The notes: generated by a model not told the origin, from the letters alone. A DNA stretch of 64,000 nucleotides from Beaufortia kweichowensis (GCA_019155185.1 CM032806.1:816001-880000), one strand, 5' to 3'. Numbered from the stretch's first letter, positions 1 to 24,926 are shown. Numbers and translations: made by a program.

Positions 1-734
1 TAGAATTGTTTTCTTCTGTGGTTTGTGAAAACCTGGATGATCAACTACACATTTCCCATACAGCATAACATAAGAAAGACAGTAGGTATCAGAGGTAAAT
101 GTGACACATTTCTTGTGATGAATTGTGAAATAAGTGTTTTATCTTTCTGGTGGTGGATGTTTTGACATGATTCAGTTTATTAATCTCTTAAATTGACCGT
201 GTCAGGAACAAGACTCATGTGTTTACATGTAAAGTGCTGACCTGATATCTCACAGCTGCACATGTGTTTGTGTTTCATCTCAAGCGTCTTGAGAGGGAAA
301 TTCTGAATGTGTTTATATTTAGTCTTGCATTAAAACGGTTTTGTTTTTAGAAACAGATAAGAACAAGAACTATTAAAAAAAGAAACTCAAAACATTTTTG
401 TAGTAGATGTGCTTTGATTTACTGTGAGTATCATACTAGTTTTCCTCATTGTTTGACCCTAGGACAACTTTCCAATCAGCCAATCAAATTTGAGGGATTT
501 AAGTTTTTGGTTAGGTTTTGGGGTTTTTTGTACAGAAATGTTTTTCCAGGTTCAACAAACTATGTTGAACATCTCATACTGGCACATACTGTATATTAAC
601 CTCAAAATACTCTATTGGTTTTATATCTATAATACCTTTACTATAGATGAAAGTGTTTGTTACATGACTACAAGTTATCTTCTAGTACATGTTCAAGTCT
701 TTATTTGAACATAATGTTTGTGTTTTATTCACAG
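1..734 (+). other. crb2 intron (3' part)
   Basis: AT-rich intronic sequence ending in a polypyrimidine tract and acceptor (TTTTATTCACAG, ending at 734). No EGF-like coding stretch is seen in any frame, and short open frames here show no domain signature. Confidence 0.7.
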
Positions 735-9924
<9,190 letters not shown>

Positions 9925-10189
9925 AAAAACAGACAACTATTGACGAAGCCAAAGCAGAGAAAAGTTCACGTGTCACGTCACTGGAGATAAACCGTAGTGA
10001 CTGCTATGAAGGATGAAGACTACTATGAAGACTTCTTCAGCTGTGTGAATTTGGATGTAACCTTTTTAAGTTTTACAGCCATAAACTGTGACCGTTCAGT
10101 GTTCATCTGTTGAGGATCATTCCTGGTTTGGAGTTTCAGACACTATGATGAAGACTCTTGAATCGAGAGGACACTATATTCCAGCCTGA

Positions 10190-10325
10190 TCTCACAGCAA
10201 TTTGTATGTATTTTATAAGGTGGCTAATTTGTGTTGATTTGTACAATGCGAGACAAAAATACATGATTATTAGAAATGATACAGGCCCTTCCCTAACTCT
10301 AACATCACTGGAATATGAATGACTT
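10190..10325 (+). repeat. Dispersed fish repeat fragment
   Basis: CAGCAATTTGTATGTATTTT, GGTGGCTAATTTGTGTTGATTTGTAC and CCCTTCCCTAACTCTAAC match the layout of a common fish repeat (GGTGGCTAATTCGTA...CCCTAACCC). A related inverted piece is at 43740-43850 (TTATACAAAATAGCCACC). Assignment is from memory of the family's look. Confidence 0.5.
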
Positions 10326-10769
10326 CCCATTAGATCGTGTTGTATGTTGTGTTTGTGATATAGTATCTGAAATGTTTTTCTGTGAAATGTTCTTTTCTTT
10401 TACACTGAGATCAATCCTTAAATGCCACACAGATGTTTCTGTAGCTCAGTGCCATTCATCAGAGATATCACGCCGAGCTTTACCTCATCAGGGTTTAATA
10501 TACGGTACTTTAAGATGTGGATGAAAGTCTAAATACACTATAATGATGACATTTTATATACTCACATTAACATACAGTATAGCCTGGTTTACATTAGACA
10601 AGTTTTAGAAAGAGTATTAGCAACAAAAACAGATGTTCGACTAGTTCGTCTCTTTTCTTTCTTGTTGACGTTTAGCTGTAGACCCTCTTGGAAAATTCTT
10701 GACATTTTTTCCTCAAAGCGCCGCCACTTCAGACAGACGTCTCTGTTCTGTTGTGCTGCATCTTGTGTT

Positions 10770-10960
10770 ATTGTTTTTTCATCTTCAAAAAATGTAAATT
10801 TTAAAGAAAATATTTTTCTTTAAAAAAATGAATTTTGAAAATTGTGAAGATTTTTTGATTTTCTTGTGTGAACAAAAAATTGAAGAAGCTTTGAAGAAAT
10901 TTTTTTGAAGATGAAATTGTTTTTTTTGAAGATTTTTTACATTTTATAGATGTTTTTTTA
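10770..10960. repeat. GAAGA/TCTTC low-complexity fragment
   Basis: TTTTTTCATCTTCAAAAAAT followed by GAAGATTTTTTGATTTTCTT, GAACAAAAAATTGAAGAAGC and TTTTTTGAAGATG: a short member of the family seen in the crb2 introns. Confidence 0.65.
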
Positions 10961-11640
10961 CTTTAAAGATAGTCCAACTTTTAAATATGCGTCTGGTGAG
11001 CCCTAAGTTGTGTTTAATCTGACTCAACCCCAGACTAGACAAATTATTCCATTTTATAAACAAAGTAAACATGTTGTGTATGTCTGAAAAATACAGACCT
11101 GTTTCTGAATGTATTTCTAAAACTACTAATAATGTTTGAATCATACTTGTTGTGCCTTTCTGATGTCATGAAGATGTGCACTTTTCTAAAACCTGTTTCA
11201 CCAAACGTTTTTAAAGGTTTTTATGTGTGTTCAAACTGAGGTTTTTATTCTTCATACACTGGATAGGTTTTACAAGATTCACATGTTCAAATGATCTTTT
11301 AGACTAAAGCCACTAAGAAACAAGTGTTGTATATTTGATTATGGTTTGCTGTATCTGTATGTGATTTTAACACTGGAATATGTGTTCTTTGCTTAAATAA
11401 TTATACTGTGAGATGTGATAACTGTATGTGTATATTTTTGCATTTTTATTGTTTATACTTTCCACATTTTATATGTTATGACAGGATAAATCTTTGTGTA
11501 TTTCTCTGATTTTCACTGAAGAAAATACATTTTGCTACTTGTCCAATGTACCTAATTTTAACAAAGTTTAAACACTTTTTATTTTTATTTTGTCACTGTT
11601 GTTTTAAATTAAGTGTTGTTTTATGTTTTTCAGTAAAGAG

Positions 11641-12490
11641 AAACACATGTTCTGTCACCGTTCCACCGTTTCCCTTTTCATTTTAGTATTTCATAGTTGA
11701 ATTTTAAGCTAATTCATGACAAACTTAAATTAATGGAAATGTATAAGACTCAAGATAAAATATTTGACAAATTTTCATAACAATAAACATAAACAAAAAA
11801 AAATAAATGGTTAATGTTACTGTAATTTATAAAAATATCAAACAATATTTTTTAAAGACTTAAAAATGTTTGAAAAACACAATACATTTTGACATGTTTG
11901 ATATTTTTGAGTTTTGTGGTTGTCATTGTTCAGAAGAGCTTGTGCTCAGGCTGTGAGAGGATGTGCTTTTAAAATTTGTGTTTTAAAATCTTGTTAAAAT
12001 ATCTTAAAAATCTTTCAATATCTAAAAGTTTTAGTTGAAAAAGTGAATCTAAAATTGTATGTATAAGATTACATTTCTTTAACAAACATAAATTGTTAAA
12101 CGTAAAAAAACAATAAATCATGCAAAGTAAACATAACATTCCTTTACATTACATGGATTGTTTTTGAAGTTTTCAACTTATGTATTTTTTGCTAAAACAA
12201 CAAAAGAGTTTATTGATATTTTACAACCCATTACCACAGAGTTTAACAAGAACTTAGTCTTGAACACATTTCCTCTCTCAGCCTGAGTACAAACACCGCT
12301 CTTCTGAACAATGGTAACCACAAAACTGAAACATCAAAAACATTTCTAAATCTCAAAGATAAATGAATATTAAGCACTAACATGTCCTTCTCTTCACTGA
12401 AAAACACATAAAACACTAAACTTAAAATATTACTCTTAGGTCACAGTCTTGCACAAAGCATGCTGGGAACTGGAAATCTTCTGACCAGTT
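11641..12490. other. AT-rich intergenic DNA
   Basis: Very AT-rich, no coding stretch, no clear repeat. I see nothing to annotate except AATAAA at 11782. Confidence 0.6.
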
Positions 12491-15400
12491 TAAACATGTT
12501 TCATAACAAAAAAATAAAACATTATTTTTTGAAGAAAAAAAATTTTGAAGAGAAAAAAACTTTCTTCTTCCAAATTTTTCCTTCCATCTTTCCATAATTT
12601 TTTTATTATCTTCAAAACAATTTTTTTCTTTTCATTAAAGATTTTTTTCTCTTCAAGACTCCAAACAAGAGAAGTCCTGTTGATCAAGTCAGACAATTCT
12701 AAAAACAGCACTTTATCTGACTACAAAAGATTTTCGTCTCTTTTTCACTCTTCAAAAAAAAAAAATCCCCCTTTAAAATTTTTTCTCTTCAAATTTTTTT
12801 TCCATCCAAAATTGTTTTCTTCAGAACGTTTTTTTCCTTATTTTTTTTCCCTCTCTTTAATTTTTTTTTCTCTTCAAGAGTCCACACAAGAGATTGTTTG
12901 AAGATGAAAGTTTTTTTTTTAAGATGTACAAAAATGTTTTGAAGATGAACATTTTTTAAAGAGAAAAATGTTCAGAAACACTGAACACATAAACTTCAGT
13001 CATGGTGACAAAAAACACACAACATCAAAAAAAAAAAATATTGGAATATTTTTAAGTACTAAATTAAATATTCTACAACACATGAGAAACACTTCAAACA
13101 AACACTTAAAGAAGTTCAGCAAACAAAACAATTTCTGTTAACAACACATTCAAGTTTATCTTTCTTTAGTATTCATACAAATCATCTTTAAAAATCTTTA
13201 ACCCTAACCCTAATCTTCAAAAAATTTAAATTTTAAAGAAAATATTTTTCTTAAAAAAATTTTCCCCCTTTAAAGAACATTTTTCTCTTCAAGAGTCCAA
13301 ACAAGAGAAACATTTTATTTTTAAATTTTTTGATTCTCTTGTGTGAACAAAAAAAATGAAGAGGGAAAAAAGCTTTGAAGAAAAAAATATTTTGAAGCTG
13401 AATTTTTTTTTTGAAGATGTAAAAAAATGTTTTCAAGATGAAAAAGTTTTTGAAGAGAAAAAATTTTTTGAAGAAAAATTTTTTTGAAGAGAAAAAAAAC
13501 TTTCTTCTTCCAAATTTTTTCTTCCATCTTTCCATCATTTTTTTATTATCTTCAAAAAATTTTTTTCTTTTCATTAAAGATTTTTTTTCTCTTCAAGACT
13601 CCAAACAAGAGAAGTCCTGTTGATCAAGTCAATTCTGAAAACAGCACTTTATCTGACTATAAAAGATTTTCTTCTCTTTTTCCATCCTAATTTTTTTTTT
13701 CTTCCAAAAGTTTTTTTTCTTAAATTTAAAAAAAAAAAATTCTCTTCAAGAGTCCACACAAGAGATTGTTTGAAGATGAAAGTTTTTTTTTTAAGATGTA
13801 CAAAAATGTTTTGAAGACGAACATTTTTTGAAGAGAAAACATTTTTTTGAAGAAAAACAAAAATTCATGCAATGGATTCAATTTGATAACTGAATATGAA
13901 AATCTCGTTCATGTTCATAACAATGTATTTTTAAAGTTATGTTGAATTAAGATGTAGATTGGAAAAGGAGCAAATCTTTCATTTAAGTGTTCTTGCGTTA
14001 TCATGAACTAATACCTAAACACTGAACACATAAACCTCAGTCATTGTGACAAAAAACACACAACATCAAAAAAGAATATTGGAATATTTTTAAGTACTAA
14101 ATTAAACATTCTACAACACATGAGAAACATTTCAAACAAACACTTAAAGAAGTTCAGCAAACAAAACAATTTCTGTTAACAACACATTCAAGTTTATCTT
14201 TCTTTAGTATTCATACAAATCATCTTTAAAAATCTTTAACCCTAACCCTAATCTTCAAAAAATTACAATTTAAAAGAAAATATTTTTCTTAAAAAAAATC
14301 CCCCCCCCCTTTAAAGAACTTTTTTCTCTTCAAGAGTCCAAACAAGAGAATTTTTTATTTTTTTTATTTTTTGATTCTCTTGTGTGAACAAAAAAAATGA
14401 AGAGGGAAAAAAGCTTTGAAGAAAAAAATATTTTGAAGCTGAAATTCTTTTTTGAAGATGTAAAAAAATGTTTTCAAGATGAAAAAGATGAAACATTTTT
14501 GGAAGAAAAATTTTTTTGAAGAGAAAAAAAACTTTCTTTTTCCAAATTTTTTCTTCCATCTTTCCATCATTTTTTTATTATCTTCAAAAAAAAATTTTCT
14601 TTTCATTAAAGATTTTTTTTCTCTTCAAGACTCCAAACAAGAGAAGTCCTGTTGATCAAGTCAATTCTGAAAACAGCACTTTATCTGACTACAAAAGATT
14701 TTCTTCTCTTTTTCCATCCTAATTTTTTTTTTCTTCCAAAAGTTTTTTTTAAATTTTTTTAAAAAAATTTCTCTTCAAGAGTCCACACAAGAGATTGTTT
14801 GAAGATGAAAGTTTTTTTTTAAGATGTACAAAAATGTTTTGAAGACGAACATTTTTTGAAGAGAAAACATTTTTTTGAAAAAATCAAAACATCAACACAT
14901 CAAAAAAAATCAAAACATCAACACATCAACACATTTTTTTTGCCATTTTTCCATCTTATTTTTTATTATCTAAAAAAAATATTTTCTTCAAAACAATTTT
15001 TCCCTCTCATTAAAGATTTTTTTTCTCTTCAAGACTCCAAACAAGTCCTGTTGATCAAGTCAGACAATTCTGAAAACAGCACTTTATCTGACTATAAAAG
15101 ATTTTCTTCTCTTTTTCACTCTTTAATTTTTTTTTTCCTCTTTAATTTTTTTTTCTCTTCAAATTGTTTTTCCATCCAAGTTTTTTTTCTTAAATTTTTG
15201 TTAAATTTTTTTGAAGAAAAACAAAAATTCATGCAATGGATTAAATTTGATAACTAAATATGAAAAACTCATTCATGTTCATAACAATGTATTTTTAAAG
15301 TTATGTTGAATTAAGATGTAGATTGGAAAAGGAGCAAATCTTTCATTTAAGTGTTCTTGCGTTATCATGAACTAATACCTAAACACTGAACACATAAACC

Positions 15401-15640
15401 TCAGTCATGGTGACAAAAAACACACAACATCAAAAAAAAAGAATTTCAAAATACAACAGGTATCATACAATGACAACAACTGCAATATATTATTTATAGG
15501 TTTGTTGGCTTTTTAAGTACTAAATTGAACATTCTACAATATAAGAGAATCGTTTTAAAAAAAACACTTCAACAAGTCCAGCAATCAAAAAGTTCTCTAT
15601 TAACAACACATTCAAGCTCACCTTTTTCAGCATTCATAGC
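12490..15640. repeat. Tandemly duplicated GAAGA/TCTTC repeat block
   Basis: A segment starting near ACACTGAACACATAAAC occurs at 12978, 14019 and 15383. Copies 1 and 2 match over about 0.9 kb at an offset of 1,041. Copies 2 and 3 match around 13855-14060 and 15215-15430 at an offset of about 1,364. Each unit carries core motifs (GAGTCCAAACAAGAG), the CAGCACTTTATCTGAC unit (12702, 13637, 14673, 15078) and, in units 1 and 2, TAACCCTAACCCTAA (about 13200 and 14240). The many K/F/S-rich frames are artefacts of A/T runs. Confidence 0.85.
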
Positions 15641-16568
15641 AAAAAAAAAAAAGGTGACACTTTCTCCAAGAAATCATGCAACGCTTCAATTTGAGAACTG
15701 TGTTGAATTTGGACTTAAGTTAATGTTCTACCCTTCAGCACAACGGTAACTTCTTAAACCCACTATAAATAACAGAAACTATAATAGCAACAGAACAGAA
15801 TACTAAACATTATAAAGTCTTTCACTTTTTCTTGTCTTGATTAAAAACACATGAAATAACACTTTATTTTGACATTTACTCTCATTCAGTTATTCACTTT
15901 TACTCAGTTCCATGCAAAGCATGATGGGAACTCAAAATCCTCTGTCCAATCTTTACAACAGTAAAATCCATCAGTAAATTTATTAAATAAATGGTAGGCC
16001 GATATCAAAATGCTTGGAAGCTTTGGTCATATACTAAGCTACTATATATACTAAATAAGAAATATATAGAATAAATATATAAATACTTATTCCAGATACA
16101 ATAACATCATTTAATTTCTTTGATTTTCTGTGTCTCTGTTTCATGTTCTCTCTGAACATTAGAGATGGAGAGGATCCATCTAAAGGGAGTCACAGAACAT
16201 TCCAGAGAGAAACTCCCTGAATCCAAAGACAACACGACATAAACTCCACAGACAGAAATTAAAGATGAAGATGTTTATAATCCGCCTTAAACCTAAAGCA
16301 ACAGTCTAGACTTCATTAAGTCATAGTCCTAATTTTGAATACATTTCACAAGTGTCAAGTTTACCTGCAGATTCTTTTATGGAAGAAGTTTGTTAAATAA
16401 ATATTTATAATAAAGTCATTTATTACTGTTACACAAAATCTGTCTTGTTCAATCATAAACTGTGAACATGAGCTTTAGTAAGATGTTCAACTACTAGTTT
16501 TAGTTATTCAAAAGAAATGATTGTTTGACCAAAGTTCAGGCATTCTGAGATAAAGTCTCAATGCTTAT
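15641..16568. other. AT-rich intergenic DNA
   Basis: No coding stretch. Ordinary AT-rich sequence with a short TATATA-rich part near 16040-16085. Nothing else supported. Confidence 0.6.
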
Positions 16569-17249
16569 AATAGCAAGCAACCATTGAATCAATGTTAAAA
16601 TTGTTACATTTTCAATGTTAGTTTCATTGAATCAGTGTCACTTTTGCACCTGCAATTAATACTGAAAATCTTCATCCGAACATCATTATGGTGATCAGTA
16701 CTTACATAAGTTGGGCTCTTGACATCAGCTTTTCACATGTAGTTTTGGTTGTTGTAACAATGTGCCCCAACACATTCATTGCTGCAAAAATAAAAAATAA
16801 AAAACACCAACAGAATACTTAAATTTGCCCATAGGAATCAATTAGACATCTAGTATAAGTGTATGAAACTCAACAATGGTGACGATCAACAGATGAGAGT
16901 TTCATGCTGCAATGCATTCTGGGTATCAACATAAACTAACCTCATTCATGACTCCCAGCATGCATTGCAGTTCATCTGGTTTCATGATTATCACCATTGT
17001 TGAGGTTTGTACTGTATGATGAGTGTTGCTGTCTAAATGTGTCAGAAAGTTTATTTAATTACAATATTTTTGCATTTATCAATCAGAATACTGACTTATT
17101 AAGCAAGGGTTAATTTCAACGTTGTTTAAAACAGCATGTTTGGACTGATATTTTTAACATTATTTGAGGGTGTAAAAGTGACATTGATCAGAGAAAATTA
17201 ACATTGGAAAATGAAATATTTTAATATTAATTCAACGGTTGCTTGCTAT
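16569..17249. mobile_element. Fold-back (MITE-like) element with about 85-bp terminal inverted repeats
   Basis: The left end TAGCAAGCAACCATTGAATC ... GTGTCACTTTTGCACC is mirrored by GTGTAAAAGTGACATTG ... AATTCAACGGTTGCTTGCTA at the right end. A second inverted pair lies inside: AACAATGGTGACGATCA ... ATGCTGCAATGCATTCTGGG at 16872-16923 against CTCCCAGCATGCATTGCAGT ... ATCACCATTGTTGAGG near 16950-17005. There is no transposase frame, and TA lies at both outer edges as a possible target duplication. Parts recur at 18590-18720. Confidence 0.75.
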
Positions 17250-17390
17250 CAGGGATATTTCCATTTTTATAATAGATCGATATTTTTCTGGTGTCTGGGT
17301 ATAAACAGATGATTCAATATATTGGCAATAAATCCGTCCTGTGAGAAATTATATTTTACGTTTTGACTGAAAGTGTCACATCCATAATAC
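17100..17390 (+). repeat. About 290-bp repeat, direct copy at 18585-18855
   Basis: From CAACGTTGTTTAAAACAGCA to ATTTTACGTTTTGACTGAAA the order and most bases match 18585-18855, including CTATCAGGGATATTTCCATT and ATATTGGCAATAAATCC. The match spans the right end of the fold-back element and runs beyond it, so one transposon sits inside or beside another. Confidence 0.8.
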
Positions 17391-17683
17391 TGGAATTGCC
17401 CACATACAGATCAACACTAAAGTACAGCACGTACAATAGTACAATATGCACGAAAAATAGTGTAATACAGTTTGTTTATATTAGCATCAACATAAAGCTT
17501 TATTGCCTAATAAACAGCAGTATGGCACATACAATATAAACCAGGACATGATCCTGACAGTGATCACGAGAATCACTCATATGAAAGCTTTGCCTTAAAC
17601 AAACTGTCCACCAAATAGATTTGTCCATAAGATGTGTGTGTTCTCAAATTGAGCACCAGAAGAGAGTCTATAAGATGTGTGTT

Positions 17684-18360
<677 letters not shown>

Positions 18361-18725
18361 GAGTTTTAAACATATAGGCCTTTTCATTTGGAAATGTGTT
18401 TGAGGTCATGAGAGATCCACTGTGTCACTATAATGACAGACTGGAGGTAAAAAAATGCTTTCCCCTTCTTTTGAAGAACTGTATATATTCTTAGAGAGTC
18501 CAGCATCATGTACATATTTAGCAATATTATGCCAAAACTATTCAAACTCACATTACAGATTTTGACAGATTTTGATAAAAGGGTCAATGTTATTTACAAC
18601 AGCATATTTTTAGCCTGATATTTTTAACATTATTGAGGGTGCAAAAGTGACATTAACAAGGAAATTAACATTGAAAAATGCACTATTTTAAAATTAATTC
18701 AACGGTTGCTTGCTATCAGGGATAT

Positions 18726-19175
18726 TTCCATTTTTAAAATAGATAACTCGTGTGTAGACCGATATTTTTCTGATGTCTGGATATAAACGGATGATTCAAT
18801 ATATTGGCAATAAATCCATCCTGTGAGAAATTATATTTTACGTTTTGACTGAAAATGATTATGCCAAAACTATTCAAACTCACATTACAGATTAAAAAGG
18901 ACATTTCCAGTATATGTAATAAGACTTCTGGACCAGTAGAGGGCAGAATAAACCCATCTGACTCAATGTTCAATGTCAAGTTTGTCATCTTCAGTTACTC
19001 CTGTGTTATGAACGTGACATTTTCAGTCAAAACCTCAAATATAAAGAATGAACACTGAATGTATTTATTACCAGTAAATTGAATCATCTATTTATATTTT
19101 ATTAAAGCCCTGATGATAGAGTCCAGACATCAGAAAATATCAATCTATACACGAGTTATCTATTTTACAAAATGT
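18726..19175. mobile_element. Fold-back element with about 130-bp inverted arms
   Basis: The left arm (AAAATAGATAACTCGTGTGT ... GATGTCTGG ... TTTTGACTGAAAATG, about 18735-18857) is mirrored by CATTTTCAGTCAAAACCTC ... CCAGACATCAGAAAATAT ... ACACGAGTTATCTATTTTAC, about 19017-19168. The core of about 160 bases has no transposase. A piece of it (ATGCCAAAACTATTCAAACT) also occurs at 18530, left of the element. Confidence 0.8.
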
Positions 19176-19410
19176 GTTATGAATGTGACAAAAAACATCT
19201 TTTTGAGAGTCAACATACTTTGTAGGATTTCTATGAATTAAAATACACAAAGCAGAAGCAAAAATACCCAACAAATGAAGAAGAGATGACTCTTTAAAGA
19301 ACATCAAATAGTTATTTTATTTTATTCATTTATAAGGAATATGAACTGTTATGAATGTGACAAATATTGACATTTAAGCTCTCAGCATGATGAAAACAGC
19401 AAGGTTTTTG
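19176..19410 (+). repeat. Dispersed repeat, relatives at 22.4 kb and 47.3 kb
   Basis: CAACAAATGAAGAAGAGATG, GTTATTTTATTTTATTCATT, AAGGAATATGAACTGTTATG and GACAAATATTGACAT are echoed at 47265-47400 in the same orientation and at 22385-22620 inverted (CATTCATAACAGTTCATATTCCTCATAAATGAA). The 22.4 kb copy also carries the inverted GTCAGATAAAGTGCTGTTTT unit of the 12.5-15.6 kb block, linking the families. Confidence 0.7.
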
Positions 19411-20390
19411 ACATTTGTATGAAATTACTCTAATAATAAAATAATATAAATATCACCACATTAAATGAATGATAAAGAAACTAAATTAAACCTCTTGATT
19501 TTCTCTTCTGGAATGCGTTTGGGATCAAATTCCAACAACATGTAAGAAAAACATTTTCTTAAATAATCACGTCTTGTGTTTTTTACAGCAGTGTGACATT
19601 AATGCCAAAAAACAGTCGTCAATAAGACACACAAATATAAGAGTGGTCACTCCCATCGGCCTCACTGGATCTCATATGGAGAAATCTCACGTCTTATTTA
19701 AATACACGCACAGGACACGAGTTCAGTCTAATGGTTCCGGCTCAGTCCAGCGTGTAATTGTATATCTTGTTATGTGGATGGTAAATTGGCTCGGTGGGTG
19801 TGAATATTGTGTAGTATTGTCGCAATTTCACTGGAAATGAGAAAACCTTAAACATCTCATGGACACACACAAACACACACACAGGTTTGTTCCGCTATAT
19901 CTCATAGACGTCCATTGTTTTTACACCATGTTAATGGTATTTTCTATTTCTTACACTAACCCGTGAGATGTAAAGCACTACAACATTGTTTGGCTGGATT
20001 GTTTTTTTACATAAATTGAGGGTCACTTAAAAAGTCGTGTTTTGGAGATTATATTATATTAGTGAGCGTTTTTTTAAAGCAAGTTATTAGTTTTTTTTAA
20101 AAGAGGCCTATAGGTATGTCAACACACAACATTTCCTCATATATTAAAAGTGTCTGTTTTAAGCTGTATAGTTTACTACAAACCAGATGTTAAATGGCCA
20201 TTCAAATTCAATTTTAATATTAAAAAGAATATAAACAAATTTACTGTACTTAAAAACCCGTAAAGTATACATACCTATAAGAATAGGAAATGATATTAAA
20301 TCATAAAATAGTGAACGTGACAGCTGTTTCTGTCTTCATACATACTGCTTGGTGCTTTTAATTTGACGTACAGTAGAAAAACTCTCAGAG
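19411..20390. other. AT-rich intergenic DNA
   Basis: No coding exon or clear element recognised; a short CA run lies near 19863-19883. Nothing else supported. Confidence 0.55.
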
Positions 20391-21700
<1,310 letters not shown>

Positions 21701-21779
21701 CCCAAAGCAGCATCTGAGGGACTGTTATAAACTCACAGATGTATTTCCATCTACTGACGGCCTCATGCCACCTACAGAC

Positions 21780-22170
21780 ACAGACAAAGGGAGCGAACAG
21801 CCAACATAAAAAGACCTTCATGCATATTGAAACCACAGCAGGTTTTCCCAGTCAAGAGAGAGAAATAAAGGCAACGTCTCAAAGCTATTTAAAACACCTA
21901 ATGTATCTCCCCCCTCATCTAATCCATATTTCCCTGAGAGCTTTACAGAACAAATTGCTCGCAGATTTTGCATTTCAATGGACTTTATTAATGCATATGC
22001 AGGTGCTTATGGCAGTGTAAGGAACACACCCACCGGGACCAGAATCTCTCCACCAATGAGAACGGCTACATCGAGTTTCCATTTCTGTTTAATGCACGCT
22101 AACACTAATGCATTTGAACGGCAGGGTCTCTGAATCTTTGCATTGGTGCAATTAGTATTTGTTCTCCGTG
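21780..22170. promoter_or_regulatory. Candidate conserved non-coding element with octamer-like motifs
   Basis: Single-copy sequence rich in ATGCA/TAAT motifs: CATGCATATTGAAA (about 21821), TTAATGCATATGCAGG (about 21988), GCTAACACTAATGCATTTG (about 22099) and GCAATTAGTATTTG (about 22149). No coding frame. The look is that of a developmental enhancer, but conservation cannot be tested here. Confidence 0.3.
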
Positions 22171-22384
22171 TCAGTGTGTGATCAAACAGTAACCTGACAC
22201 AGAGTTTTGTCCGTCATAGGTTTACTTAATAGACAGAGCAAAACTCTTTACCTCCATGTTGTTTTATTAGAGTAATTACATCATAGGCAAAAGGTTTTCA
22301 TCATACTGATAAATACTGAGTTTAAATCCTCATGTGAGTCTCTCTTAAAGTTTTTAAAGCATTTGTTTCTGTTTAAATCATGAT

Positions 22385-22620
22385 TTTTCATAGTCAGATA
22401 AAGTGCTGTTTTCAGAATTGTCACATTCATAACAGTTCATATTCCTCATAAATGAACACATGAAAATTACAATAAGTATTTTATGTTCTGTTAAAGTCAT
22501 CTTCTTGTTTGTGGTTTGTGCATTTTAGTTCACAGAAATCCTACCAACTCAACAAATATGTTCTTTTTTATTTACATAGTTTGCATCTCAACTTTGTCAG
22601 CAATATTTATTATAACACAC
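22385..22620 (-). repeat. Inverted copy of the 19.2-kb dispersed repeat
   Basis: Begins with GTCAGATAAAGTGCTGTTTT (reverse of the 12.7-kb unit) and continues with GTCACATTCATAACAGTTCA and TCCTACCAACTCAACAAATA. Confidence 0.7.
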
Positions 22621-22779
22621 TTCTGTTGGGATTTAATTTGTGGCCACATTTCAGACTTAAATGTCCCGTAATAGCAAACTGAATACCTTATAAACCTGAA
22701 GAAAGATCTATGTATACAGCACAGGTCAGGTGTGTGAAGCAGACAGTGTGAAGATGCAGCACACGTGAGATACTCGCTG

Positions 22780-23340
22780 TTACTGTCTGAGACTTCAGCC
22801 GAGCCTGCGGTGGAGATCAGTGAATAAGAAGAAAAGAGAAGAGAGAAATGTTAAAGCAGCGGTCCCCCTCCTCACCGTGTCCTCTGGTGTTGGAGCTGTC
22901 ACTGGATGGAGATGAGCCTCTTTTCTGTCGTTCACAGAGATGGAGAGCTGATTAACAGTGCGGCTCTTCGCTGCCCCTACACACACGCACACACACACAC
23001 AGAAAAACAGCATGCAAATGTGTTTGTCACTTTGACAGTATGTCTCAATTAAAGCAGGCGGCGAGGAATCTCCGCACCAGGGACTCCTGTCCTCTCCACC
23101 GCATGCCTGACTGACCCCCTACAACACACACACACACACACGAGACAACACACAGTCCCCCTCCTCAAAGACAGACTCTGTAGAAAAGAAAAAAAACAAA
23201 GAACAGAAGCGGTAGAATGACTGCACACCTGAGCAGAACCTGACACACAAACACATGTGTGTGTAAAGAAAGAGAAAAAAACATGACAGAACCTGTTGCT
23301 ACAGATAAATACACGTGTCACTGAGTGCTTCATCTTGTTG
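22780..23340. other. Single-copy island with short CA repeats
   Basis: GC-richer sequence with (CA)n near 22980-23000 and 23128-23142. Frames over the CA runs give C/V repeats and are not genes. No exon with convincing splice sites recognised. Confidence 0.35.
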
Positions 23341-23716
23341 TACTAGAACGAGAATAAGTGTATATGAGACAGAAATGTTTTACATTTACACTAGTGTGTA
23401 CAGAAGTGGGATTTGTAGTTGTTATGTCTTTATTTCAGAAAGTATTAATAATTTCACAGACTTAATTAAAGGAAATCACAGTTGAGATTACTGTTTTACT
23501 CATGGATAATTATACTACTAATGCTTTAGACAAAACACTAAATATTTTTCTTATTAAGCATTTTGATGGAAAATGTTCCTTTGACTAGTACTTCTTCATA
23601 AATGTATGTGCAGTATGCTTTGTACCGTCAATGATTGGACTGGGGGTGTGTCTCTGTGAGCCCAAGAGATGCTGCAGACTTCTTGGGTTTAAGCTTTATA
23701 TGGCAGGCATTTCCTG
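23341..23716. other. AT-rich intergenic DNA
   Basis: Nothing supported in this stretch. Confidence 0.5.
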
Positions 23717-24839
<1,123 letters not shown>

Positions 24840-24882
24840 CACACACACACACGGCACACACACACACACACACACACACATG

Positions 24883-24926
<44 letters not shown>

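Larger units (their letters stand above)
9925..11640 (+). other. crb2: Probable crb2 3' UTR, end uncertain
   Basis: Sequence after the stop lacks coding potential. Candidate poly(A) signals are AGTAAA at 11632-11637, followed by the GT-containing TGTTCTGTCACC, and AATAAA at 11782-11787. An earlier end is possible. It contains a fish repeat (about 10190-10325) and a GAAGA/TCTTC fragment (about 10770-10960), so the real UTR may be shorter. Confidence 0.45.

Noticed and set aside
13195..13220. Telomere-like TAACCCTAACCCTAA
   Set aside because: Only two to three units in each tandem copy (also 14240), inside an ordinary dispersed repeat. Not a telomere and not good evidence of a fusion site.
12490..15260. 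Many K/F/S-rich open frames on both strands
   Set aside because: Produced by A and T runs of the GAAGA/TCTTC repeats. No domain, and the frames differ between repeat copies that are nearly identical in DNA.
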